Shown one piece after another: positions 58,101 through 64,000 of a stretch of 64,000 nt of DNA (the first letter of the stretch is position 1; each line of letters begins with the position of its first letter). Below the pieces are notes generated by a model. It was not told the origin of the DNA. It saw nothing but the letters and a program-made list of their open reading frames with translations, and did not search any database. This stretch comes from Caldilineaceae bacterium. Lineage in GTDB: Bacteria > Chloroflexota > Anaerolineae > Caldilineales > Caldilineaceae. The position numbers and the translations under genes are program-made. The stretch spans positions 62,001 to 126,000 of the forward strand of contig JAJDTL010000021.1 in NCBI GenBank assembly GCA_022827195.1, in the 5' to 3' direction.

Positions 58101-58399
58101 GATTGGAGATCCTCAATCCCGAACTCGCAGTAACCGGAGACCTGGGGGACGAGCCGAACCGGAACCGAGGACGATGGTGGGGGGGAAGCTGGTATCGGCA
58201 TCAGAACCTGCGCGACGAGCGGGCCGAGGCCTTCACGCCATACCTGTGGGCCGGTGTCTACCAATACAGCTACATGGCCAGGGCCACGACCCCCGGCGTT
58301 TTCGTGGCGCCCCCCGCCAAGGCCGAAGAGATGTACGCGCCGGAGACCTTCGGAAGATCGGGAACGGATTGGGTCGTTGTCGAGGTGAACGAAGAGTAA
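52163..58399 (+). CDS. Bacterial alpha-2-macroglobulin-like lipoprotein
   Basis: A 2078-residue exported protein, the largest in the window, starting at ATG 52163 with a signal peptide ending near Cys21 (ATLSC, an imperfect lipobox). An acidic linker is followed by Ig-like MG domains (LSITFNQPMVP; the A2M_N strand region near VYDDRKIYRPGETVSVMGWM), a Pro/Thr/Met-rich bait-like region at about residues 1290-1360, the A2M domain (YDPLALFAPEVRTDADGQASVSVTLPDNLTRYR) and the thioester domain with YECSEQIASRILG, Cys1580 and Gln1583 being the thioester pair. It should trap attacking proteases in the envelope. The usual partner pbpC (PBP1C) is not adjacent. Confidence 0.9.
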   Translation: MIRRSHLLILLILPALATLSCARNGSGGGLSAVSDGPSEIDVEIEPSEYEVDDYFEGEWPPLEDSLSPPFVLSEGGPDWDAGEARPPLAQTKPLTPEQVRTLLSRLPPVQEQEGDVEQVRLPHQVLPSPRPGVEVELPFPPPQAASLPDAHADAPLAVLRYSPEGDVPLAPQLSITFNQPMVPLTSHRELAREEVPVRLSPEPPGRWRWVGAQTLFFEAGAAGPARMPMATEYTVQIPAGTQSAGGRKLAEPVSWTFRTPPPTLQLAHPTSRSLGVAPVFYASFDQRIDPAAVLEHAQVTARGVSYALRLATEAEIAADTRVQRLAGAAPPDRWLAFVAVEPLPRDATVTVTFGTGTPSLEGPLVSARPQSYSFHTPGPFALRQHRCGWSDGNRCQPGEPWLLRFNNPVDFVRFDPALISVEPEPAAGSYEVYDHEIWIQAITRGNTTYTVTLDAELTDRFDQPLAEELQVRFEVGPAEAFLTAKAGGPITTLDPYARPVFPIYTLNLNAVKVRAFRVAAEQYVDYLLWRHYHRNDDRQDPPGELVMQRTLQLDSQADAVLETNIDLAGALDGDTGHLILYVEPQSGLLASLFNQRLRETRVVSWVQVTGIGLDAFVDDDEIFVWTNRLADGAPLPGVRVTLWPQELHGTTDETGSALLSLPQDSAQLLIARAGDDTAFLPENRYEFYLTESGWNGWRLRPAAAEARYYVFDDRKIYRPGETVSVMGWMRLIERSPEGDVSLIRQGGPDRLSYVVRDESNNRIDAGSVPLNALGGFHFQFDLPENVNLGYAWIELEPAAGFPAADEARHYHGFQIQEFRRPEFEVSARVSEGPHVAGGRALATVSAGYFAGGPLPNAEVAWEVEATSGAYEPPNWSGFIFGKWLPWWGHEDESGYLGRAAFTARTGAAGEHSLRIDFLTGANAGNGSDLPGRENVRPFPVHVNARATVFDVNRQAWSSGAGLLLHPADLYVGLRTERYFVEQGEPLSVEVVVTDIDGNAVAGHGAVVRAARLGWVYREGGWREIEKEAQECTVETTAAAAPDDSEHNFAACGFETPLGGEYRITATVTDEAGRRNRTELIRWVSGGQRPPSGNVEREELQLIPDGEAYAPGETAQILVQAPFFPAEGLVTLRRDGLVSSQRFTMDGPTHTLHVPIEEQYAPNIHVQVNLVGSAVRVDGAGNELPAAPRRPAYARGRLNLSIPPLSRTLQVDATPRALKLEPGAETTIDVSVRDASGAPVAGAEFAVVVVDEAILALTGYQLLDPVSVFYSDRGRGVGDHHSRADLVLASPQALPGATPAPTGTPQPQQPRPEMLRQTFALEASAPAMAEMAMGDDMAEESMDADGGGEAIRVRLNYDPLALFAPEVRTDADGQASVSVTLPDNLTRYRVMVVAVAGGKFFGSAASNLTARLPLMVRPSAPRFLNFGDSFELPVVLQNQTDAAMVTHVVVRATNADLVAESGGSEAVGYALEVPANDRVEVRFPTQTAGAGTARFQFAAVAANQPAIADAAEIDLPVFTPATTEAFAVYGEIDANGAVLQTLRPPTDAVPSYGGLEVTISSTALQALTDAFIYLVRYPYECSEQIASRILGVAALRDVLTAFDAEGLPTPAEIEIMMDSDLQTLQALQDYGGGFPIWRRGGEVWPYHSVHVAHALARARLKGYAVPEDMLSRSLDYLRTIEDHFPSWYGAGVRRGLSSYALYVRKLLDDDDPSKARRLINEAGLENLSLESVGWLLFVLSDDPASHQTVAEMRRFLNNRVTETAGAATVASGYGDGAYLLLHSSRRADAVLLEALVVDQPNSDLITKLVRGLLGHRAAGRWSNTQENVWVLLALDRYFNAFESQTPDFVARIWLGERYAGGHAFEGRSTENVALGLPMQYLRTSADETDGDLPLTLQKEGQGRLYYRLGLRYAPLDLRLDAADRGFTVERVYEAVDDPADVRRDEDGKWHIRAGARVRVKLVMAAPSRRVHVALVDPLPAGLEILNPELAVTGDLGDEPNRNRGRWWGGSWYRHQNLRDERAEAFTPYLWAGVYQYSYMARATTPGVFVAPPAKAEEMYAPETFGRSGTDWVVVEVNEE

Positions 58400-58769
58400 A
58401 GTGTGCGGTCGTGCACAGTGACATAGGACCGGCGCAAGTACGCTATCTCCGGCTTGATCGCGCAATCCGGGTCTGGCCAATCGTCTTGCTGCCTTCACGC
58501 GGTTTCAAGGCAACCCGGACCTTGTGGGTGGCCGTGACTCGCCGCCGTTTGTGAACATCGTACCGCCCCTGAACAGTCTGGGTGGACTACTCCATTGTAC
58601 TCCTTAGCTTGTGGTCCAGTTTTTGGAGCCCACTTCAAAAATCTTCTGGGAGAACTGGGTCGAATGTGTAGCGGTTTGGGTTTATGGGGACAAATATGAG
58701 GCCCACAGTTTAACCTTCAACCAAAGTGAAGACCTTTTGAGCTTCCCAGTAGAACAGAAGAGATAAGAC
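58400..58769. other. Intergenic stretch with an inverted IS-like end
   Basis: About 370 bases. The first part is GC-rich like the macroglobulin gene; the composition drops after about 58580. It holds the inverted IS-like end (58590-58632) and no supportable gene. A GAAGAGATAAG ribosome site precedes the next CDS. Confidence 0.5.
58590..58632 (-). repeat. IS-like end, inverted copy
   Basis: The minus strand reads CCAAAAACTGGACCACAAGC followed by TAAGGAGTACAATGGAG, matching the left parts of the repeats at 60202 and 61361 but in the opposite orientation. The form of the end resembles terminal repeats of IS3-family elements (CCCAAAA-CTGGAC). No transposase gene accompanies it. Confidence 0.6.
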
Positions 58770-60065
58770 ATGGGTTGTCCAATCGCGAAATTAGATTCGT
58801 TGAGAAAACGAACTGTCCTAATCCCATTGCTCACCGCTGCCATCGGTTTTTTTCTAACGGGTTGTGTTCCGGTAACGTCAGAGGCCGGCGAAGACCGGGC
58901 GGTCTTTCCGTGCGATAGGTTGGAAATGTCTCATTGGGAAAAGTTTGATTTTGGGCCTGCTTCTTCGCTCGATGGATTCTTGGGAACAGTTGATCAGCTT
59001 TACGGGGTCGACAGCGATGTTCTCCACTCTGTCAAGAGTCCCGAAGGGCAAGTCACCGAAGTAAACTGGACTGACAGTAATTCTGGATTAGCCGCTCATT
59101 TTTTTGGCGATGGGCGACTGGCGGACATTCAAGTGCTATGGGCCCGAGAGCAGCCTACTTTGGCCCAAGTCATAAGCTGTTTGGGTCCTCCCGTCACCCA
59201 GACAGAAGTCACCATCAGTGATGGAACCGGAGCGGGAATCGTGAGTTTCTGGACTGCCGAAAAGGGACCATGGAGGGATGTTCCGGGTCTTGTCACAATG
59301 CTAATCCTCGAAGGTGTCTCCTGGCTCAATCCAGATATCCCTTCAAGGGCAAGTCAACCTGAATATCGAATGAGAGAGCTCAGGGTCTTCACGATTCCTG
59401 AGCCGCAACGAACAATCGTCAGCTCTGAACGTTCATCGTGCGTTAGGCTATCTGTTTCCCGATGGCAAGAGTTCAAGTTTGGTGTCGATTCTTCGGGCGA
59501 CATCTATGAACATGTAGTCAATCTCTGGGGTGATGATAAGGGGAAGATTGATGTTGCAGGACTAGCAGACAAAGAGTCTCCCCATATGAGATGGAGCGAT
59601 CGAAAAGGGGAGATTCGCTACAGGGCTGATCTCGAGGAAGGAACGCTCAGTAAAATTGATGTCTGGCTTGAGCCGGCGTTTGGACTAGGCCTGGTAATCG
59701 ACTGCCTGGGCTCTCCTGAGCAGTTTTCGGCCTATTACAGCGGGGGACCGGAGTCGGAAGCTGTTGTCCTGGAGCTATGGTATGAGCAAAAGGGATTCGT
59801 TGTGCAGGGCGGTGCTGACGCTTACTATGCCTGGAACAAGCTGCCAGACACAGTAACTCCTGATTTGCGAATGGAGCGACTTCTGGTTCTCCCTCCTGGG
59901 CTTGAAAAGATTGCCTACAGACTTAGTGGTTCGGCTGAAGGGGCGATTCGGACAATATGTACCCTTAAGCCGTGGCCGGGCTCGATTGAGGGGATCGAGA
60001 TCGAGGAGCTGGATGACAGCGAGATCGACGCATGTGAAGAGGCGGCGCCGGATTGGCCGGAGTAG
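58770..60065 (+). CDS. Two-domain lipoprotein, paralog 1 of the island
   Basis: A 431-residue lipoprotein; signal peptide ends FFLTGC. The mature part has two copies of one domain, about residues 48-210 and 222-400. Each copy follows W-x-x-F-x-FG, then a L/V-x-x-LY/LW-G-x-D segment, a W-[TS]-D strand, I-x-V strand, and P-T/L-x-Q-V-I-x-C-L-G-x-P. The protein ends with KPWPGSIEGIEIEEL, shared in closely similar form by the other two paralogs. Codon and base use are AT-richer than upstream genes, suggesting acquisition. I do not recognise the family. Possible immunity lipoprotein of an Rhs toxin (see findings). Confidence 0.75.
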   Translation: MGCPIAKLDSLRKRTVLIPLLTAAIGFFLTGCVPVTSEAGEDRAVFPCDRLEMSHWEKFDFGPASSLDGFLGTVDQLYGVDSDVLHSVKSPEGQVTEVNWTDSNSGLAAHFFGDGRLADIQVLWAREQPTLAQVISCLGPPVTQTEVTISDGTGAGIVSFWTAEKGPWRDVPGLVTMLILEGVSWLNPDIPSRASQPEYRMRELRVFTIPEPQRTIVSSERSSCVRLSVSRWQEFKFGVDSSGDIYEHVVNLWGDDKGKIDVAGLADKESPHMRWSDRKGEIRYRADLEEGTLSKIDVWLEPAFGLGLVIDCLGSPEQFSAYYSGGPESEAVVLELWYEQKGFVVQGGADAYYAWNKLPDTVTPDLRMERLLVLPPGLEKIAYRLSGSAEGAIRTICTLKPWPGSIEGIEIEELDDSEIDACEEAAPDWPE

Positions 60066-60201
60066 GCTGGAAGGCAGGTGCATCCTGGTTGACCCGGCGC
60101 TGGGTCCTCAATGAAGAAAAACTGTCCAGTCGCGCGGACCAGACAGAGCATTAAAGCAATTTCCTGACATTGACCTTTTTTCGAAAGGGACGACTCACGA
60201 G

Positions 60202-60506
60202 CTTGGCCTCAAAAACTGGACTACAAGCTAAGGTGTATGATGGAGCAATTCACCAAGCCTGTGGAGGGGCAGAATGATGGTTTAAGAGTCGGAGGTGATA
60301 AACCGCAGCCTGCAAGCCCCGACTACACAATTGCCATAACCGTTCGTTAGCAGTTGAATCCCCCTTTGCAGCACTCCCGCCTCGCCAGCGCGCGCCCAAC
60401 GGCAGCGTCACAGTCTACCATTAGTACGGCCTGACCTCTTCGGTCAACGGCGGCGGCGAAGGCGACGAAGCGCGGCGCACGCTCAGCTGGCTGCAGCAGG
60501 ACTAAA
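60202..60506 (+). repeat. Direct repeat copy A: IS-like end plus Rhs fragment
   Basis: Matches 61361-61668 over roughly 300 bases, starting CTTGGCCTCAAAAACTGGAC and continuing past ATGGAGCAATTCACC. It has more point changes and stops than copy B. It contains the IS-like end, a degraded leader and the beginning of an Rhs fragment. Confidence 0.7.
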
Positions 60507-60576
60507 GTAGATCCCTTTTGATACCACGACTTATGACATGAGTCGCATCCTGGGGCATCAGTCGTCTCGCCTGTAA
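60385..60576 (+). pseudogene. Rhs/YD-repeat protein remnant 1
   Basis: Reads APNGSVTVYH, stop, YGLTSSVNGGG, then ARRTLSWLQQD and a stop, matching the corresponding part of remnant 2, where the same stretch continues as a long YD-repeat core. A further in-frame-like piece (FDTTTYDMSRILGHQ) ends at 60576, just 50 bases before the paralog-2 start. Only the 5' edge and tail of the Rhs gene survive. Confidence 0.6.
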
Positions 60577-60625
60577 GAACGGAATGTGAAAACTCTAGGT
60601 TTCATTAGGGAAGCACTTTAGCACC

Positions 60626-61360
60626 ATGAGAATCTTCACAAGAAGAGGTGTGCGTGTGGCTATCCCCTTTGCGTTTCTGCTTATCCTTTTCCTTATGTGT
60701 GGTACTTATCTACTGCCTCCTCTTCCCTTCCCTTGCGCCAATTTCACAGAAACCTACTGGTCGGAATTCAACTTCAATGTCGATACTCCGGATGAAGTTG
60801 CCTCTAACGTGTTCCGCTTATGGGGCATAGAAAATAGTAAACTCGATAGATACGAGGATATTTGGGGAAATCTGATAGGACTACGTTGGCTAAGCATTAG
60901 GTTGAACAAACCTTTTGGATTTTATACAGCCTGGTTTCGGGAAGGGGTTCTCCAAAAGATTGATGTTGAGTGGACCCCGTTGCCAATGCCGTCGTTATCG
61001 CAGGCAGTCGAATGCCTCGGCGCTCCTGGATACTACATTGTGTACTATGGAATGGCTCCGGATGGACACAACATCAATCTAGATCTACTTTATACTGAGA
61101 AAGGCCTCGTCGTCCGCTATGTGTCACTTTTCACAACCTTCTTAATGCCCGAGCTACCAGAAGAGTTTCATCCCCGCATGCGAATAGAAGGGTTGGCTGT
61201 AGTTGCCCCAGGTGCGCCCGAACAGATGGTGCCTGCGGTCTATAGCACTGGCAATGTGGGCGGAGGGTATGTTCACAATGCCTGTCTGAGCAAACCTTGG
61301 CCTGGCTCGATAGAGGCAATGGAGATAGTTCCACGTCAGGAATTTATTTCTTGTCATTGA
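60626..61360 (+). CDS. Single-domain exported protein, paralog 2 of the island
   Basis: A 244-residue protein with one N-terminal hydrophobic helix (residues about 9-27, containing LMCG, not a canonical lipobox) and one copy of the island domain: YWSEFNFNVDT, VFRLWGIENSKLD, GVLQKIDVEW, PSLSQAVECLGAPGYY. It ends SKPWPGSIEAMEI, as in paralogs 1 and 3. It corresponds to the second domain of those. AT-rich relative to the rest of the window. Its stop (61358-61360) abuts IS-like copy B, so its last residues may derive from that insertion. Confidence 0.7.
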   Translation: MRIFTRRGVRVAIPFAFLLILFLMCGTYLLPPLPFPCANFTETYWSEFNFNVDTPDEVASNVFRLWGIENSKLDRYEDIWGNLIGLRWLSIRLNKPFGFYTAWFREGVLQKIDVEWTPLPMPSLSQAVECLGAPGYYIVYYGMAPDGHNINLDLLYTEKGLVVRYVSLFTTFLMPELPEEFHPRMRIEGLAVVAPGAPEQMVPAVYSTGNVGGGYVHNACLSKPWPGSIEAMEIVPRQEFISCH

Positions 61361-61668
61361 CCTTGGCCCCAAAAACTGGACCACAAGCTAAAGTGTATAA
61401 TGGAGCAATTCACCGAGCCTGTGGAGGGGCAGAACGATGGTCAAGAAACGGCGGTCACACCGCAGCCGACAAGCCCCGACAACATAATTGTCATAACCGT
61501 TCGTTTGCAGTTGAATCCCCCCTCGCCGCACTCCCGCCCCGTCGCCAGCGCGCCCAACGGCACCACCACCACCAACCACGACAACGGCCTCACCTCCTCG
61601 GTCATCGCCTCCGGCGAGAGCGCCCCCCGCGCCGCATCCTCAGCTGGAAGCAGCAGGACCAGCTGGGA
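61361..61668 (+). repeat. Direct repeat copy B: IS-like end plus Rhs fragment
   Basis: Begins CCTTGGCCCCAAAAACTGGA right after the paralog-2 stop. Downstream, ATGGTCAAGAAACGGCGG (MVKKRR) resembles the basic start of an IS3-type orfA, but the frame is lost within about 12 codons, after which Rhs-like sequence begins. Copy A is at 60202-60506. Confidence 0.65.
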
Positions 61669-62489
61669 CGCACGACCCTCCTGCGCAGCTACGTCCCCGG
61701 CGGCGACCAATGGACGCTCGAGTCGGAGATCTCACTCACTTACGGCGCGGCCGATCATTTGACGCAGACCTACCGCCGCGACGGAGGCCAGGGCCGCTGG
61801 CAGTGTTCCAGCGGCTTCAGCTACGACTCCCTCGGCCGCAGGACCGGCATGTCCGACGCCGATTTGGGCAACTGGAGCTACGCCAACAACACGCTCGGCC
61901 TGCTCATGCGGCAGACCGACGCCCGCGACAAGACCAGCTGCATCTACTACGACAGCCTCGGGCGCATGCGCGGCCGCGTGCAGCGGACGGACGAGAACTG
62001 CGCGTCCGCCGTAACTGACGCCTCCTACGCCTACGATTCGTACGGCCGCGTGAGAGTGTCTCCAGTGACAGCGTATCCCGCAGCTACACCTACGACAGCT
62101 ACAGCCGACTCAGCAACGAGACCGTCACCATCGACAGCCTGACGCTCACGAGCGGCTACAGCTACGACGATCACCACCGGCCGACCGCGGTCACCTATCC
62201 GGGCGGCGAGGTGATAACAACAACCTACGGCAGCCCGGGCGTGGCTGTGGGTCTGAGCAGCTCAATCCATGGTGCCTTGATCGACAAGGTCAGCTACGAC
62301 GAAGCCAGGCGCCTGACCGCTCTGCGCTTCCCAGCGGGCGGCGACCTCTGGCGCACGCAGAGCTACTACCCTTGGGCGGAGCCATGCAACGGCAGCATGT
62401 TGGAGAGCTTAAAGGTAGGCCTTAGTGAGGGCGGCGGCGTGCGACTGAGCCGCGGTTACGCCTACAACCAGTGCGAATTCTCCTTGTAC
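61540..62489 (+). pseudogene. Rhs/YD-repeat protein remnant 2, frameshifted
   Basis: About 950 bases coding for typical YD repeats, split over three frames. Part one reads APNGTTTTNHDNGLTSSV; after a shift near 61620 comes WKQQDQLGRTTLLRSYVPGG, FSYDSLGRRTGM, IYYDSLGRMRGR, YAYDSYGR; after a second shift near 62050 come SRSYTYDSYSRLSNETVTID, SYDDHHRPTAVTYPGGE and VSYDEARRLTALRFPAGG. Several G/Y-D-x-x-G/N-R repeats mark the RHS beta-cocoon. The conserved C-terminal core motif before the toxin (DPxGxxR / YR-YDP) is missing. GC-rich, unlike the flanking lipoproteins. Confidence 0.8.
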
Positions 62490-62740
62490 AATAAGTCAAG
62501 AGTTGGATTGCATCTCTCACAAATGGTTTTCGGACCCCGAAGTCAAAATGACCGACTGGCAGGTCAGGCGAGTTACAGAATACGGGGGGTGGGGTGTTTT
62601 GGGGGAATTGGGCCGAGGCCGTCGCGCTCTGGGCATACCCCGACTACAAGGGCCCGGCGCGATTTGTCCGATCTGGCTACCAACCGTACGGTTATACTGC
62701 CGCCCAACTTGAGGACTTCCGGAAGATTCTGCGGCCATGA
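62490..62740 (+). pseudogene. Rhs-tail / candidate toxin fragment, overlapping paralog 3
   Basis: Two adjoining frames look like one small domain: WFSDPEVKMTDWQVRRVTEY, then, after a one-base shift in a G/T-rich run near 62585-62605, NWAEAVALWAYPDYKGPARF, VRSGYQPYGYTAAQLEDFRK and ILRP. The stop TGA at 62738-62740 overlaps the ATG of paralog 3 (ATGA). This is the position of the variable C-terminal toxin in Rhs genes. I recognise no toxin fold. The shift may be a real mutation or a sequencing error in the homopolymer. Confidence 0.5.
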
Positions 62741-64000
62741 ACCGTGATCTGATCCTAGATGGATTCAAGCGCAGCGCAGGCGGCATCGTCCGTACTGCTG
62801 CGTTGGCTTACTTGGTGGGATTACTTCTCGTCGGCTGCATCCCCATTACGCCTGAGGAGGGGGATACAGCGCCGACCTCTTTCTGCGTCCGCTGGAGCTA
62901 TGAACATTGGCAAAATTTCGACTTTGGGGACGACGCCTCCGTTGACGACCTGCTCGCTACCGTGCGCAAGCTCTATGACGTAGACGACGATAGCATCAGC
63001 ATTGAGAAAGATCCGGAAGGCCAGACCAGGCACGTAAACTGGACGGACAACAACGTTGACTACAGCGCTTCCTTAATAACCGGAGATCGACTCAAGAGCA
63101 TAAACGTTTACTGGCGCAGTCAGCCGCCGACGATGGCCCAGCTAATCGACTGCCTTGGTTCGCCTGAAAGATACTATGAAGCCGCCAATGACGAGGGGGC
63201 TGAAATCAATGAAGAGCAATTCCAGGTAGATCAAGACGTGAGTTACTGGCTGGATGAAGCGCTCATAGATTTGTATCCGGGGTATGTATCACCACTAATT
63301 GTCGAAGGTGTCGCGTCGCCAAAGGTCGAGTCGTCTCTTCAAGCGGGTCAGCCTGACCATCCGATGGAGCGGCTAAAGGTCTTTGTTATGACAGAACAGG
63401 CCTACGAAGCTCCGGGCCCCTCTGCGTGCGCCAGGTTATCGGTTTCCCGCTGGCGCGAGTTCAGATTCGGCGTAGACCTCGTCGGTGATGTTGTCGCCAC
63501 TGTGATCAGACTTTGGGACATAGACCGGGAAAAGATAGAAGGTGGAGAGAGACATACTGAGGTTGAGGGATTCTTCCCTGTATTGTGGTCGAACAATGAC
63601 CAAGAAGAAATCTATCACGCGGCCGATTTTTCGCCCGACGGGAAGCTCGAAGTGGTATCCGGTGTAATGATCCCTGGGCTTGCTTTGGGCCAGATTATCG
63701 ACTGTCTGGGGCCTCCCGATTACTATATCGCGTTCCGCGGCAACCTATTCCTCGCGGCGACTGACCTGCGACTCTATTATATCGAAGAGGGATTCAGAGT
63801 AAGAGGCATCTCTGGTCATAGATGGCCTTGGTTAAAACCGCTGGAAAGGATTTCGCCCGAATACGGGATGAGCGAGTTCGATGTTCACCCACTCAGCTAT
63901 GAGGACATTGTCCGCGGCATCAGTGATGTGGATGGTGACGGCAATCCTGACTCGTGCATCCTTAGGATATGGCCGGGCTCGATTGAAGCGATGGAAATCG
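62737..64000 (+). CDS. Two-domain lipoprotein, paralog 3 of the island (runs off window end)
   Basis: At least 421 residues from ATG 62737. The signal peptide ends LLLVGC (lipobox). Two domain copies: first HWQNFDFGDD, VRKLYDVDDDSI, VNWTDNN, TMAQLIDCLGSP; second ARLSVSRWREFRFGVD, VIRLWDIDREKI, LALGQIIDCLGPPDYY. It closes with RIWPGSIEAMEI at the window edge, so only a short tail is missing. It is closely similar to paralog 1 in layout. Its start overlaps the stop of the Rhs tail frame, implying joint translation. Confidence 0.75.
   Translation, partial: MNRDLILDGFKRSAGGIVRTAALAYLVGLLLVGCIPITPEEGDTAPTSFCVRWSYEHWQNFDFGDDASVDDLLATVRKLYDVDDDSISIEKDPEGQTRHVNWTDNNVDYSASLITGDRLKSINVYWRSQPPTMAQLIDCLGSPERYYEAANDEGAEINEEQFQVDQDVSYWLDEALIDLYPGYVSPLIVEGVASPKVESSLQAGQPDHPMERLKVFVMTEQAYEAPGPSACARLSVSRWREFRFGVDLVGDVVATVIRLWDIDREKIEGGERHTEVEGFFPVLWSNNDQEEIYHAADFSPDGKLEVVSGVMIPGLALGQIIDCLGPPDYYIAFRGNLFLAATDLRLYYIEEGFRVRGISGHRWPWLKPLERISPEYGMSEFDVHPLSYEDIVRGISDVDGDGNPDSCILRIWPGSIEAMEI

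Overview
The window reads as chromosomal DNA of a high-GC bacterium, most likely a Chloroflexota member of the Anaerolineae (Caldilinea-like). Grounds: an A2-type heme-copper oxidase cluster with SURF1 and CtaG, a bacterial GlnRS, a FolK-FolP fusion, many Gfo/Idh/MocA, enolase-superfamily and phytanoyl-dioxygenase genes, and lipoproteins with long acidic or Thr/Pro-rich linkers. The lineage is inferred from gene content; no rRNA or tRNA gene was found.

Layout. 1-9.7 kb (minus strand): a cytochrome c oxidase operon (coxB, coxA, coxIV, coxIII, ctaG, a YtkA-like exported protein, SURF1) behind a clear sigma70 promoter, followed by an MFS carrier and two paralogous serine hydrolases. 10-23 kb: housekeeping genes, namely a recombinase-fold protein lacking its catalytic residues, rsmA, lepA, an Lgt-like membrane protein, thiamine pyrophosphokinase, a DUF456 protein, an NAD(P)HX epimerase coupled to a membrane protein, nadC-nadA, siroheme genes (cobA and a Met8/CysG-N type gene) and folK-folP. 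23.5-31.6 kb (plus strand): catabolic genes (phytanoyl-CoA dioxygenase family, Zn-alcohol dehydrogenase, xylose-isomerase-like TIM barrel, Gfo/Idh/MocA oxidoreductase, MLE/OSBS-like enzyme) interrupted by a zinc-ribbon LysM protein. 31.6-43.9 kb: glnS, a hexuronate module (SDR mannonate oxidoreductase, uxaC, enolase-superfamily dehydratase), rpsT, nth, alr, a PHP phosphoesterase, a probable 6S RNA with its own promoter and terminator, aspS and a beta-propeller-like gene. 44-49.8 kb: a sugar ABC importer (two permeases and a binding lipoprotein, no ATPase), a PIG-L deacetylase and a ferredoxin.

49.8-64 kb is the accessory region: weak small ORFs, a lipoprotein, a 2078-residue alpha-2-macroglobulin-like lipoprotein, and then an island of three paralogous exported proteins (the third runs off the end). 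Two of the three lie directly downstream of broken Rhs/YD-repeat remnants and IS-like ends. The tail frame of the second Rhs remnant overlaps the start of the third paralog by ATGA. I read this as a decayed Rhs toxin and immunity-lipoprotein array. It is the best candidate here for an undescribed system.

Many promoters fit one pattern, TTGNNN, about 17 bp, TANNNT. This supports several start and operon assignments.
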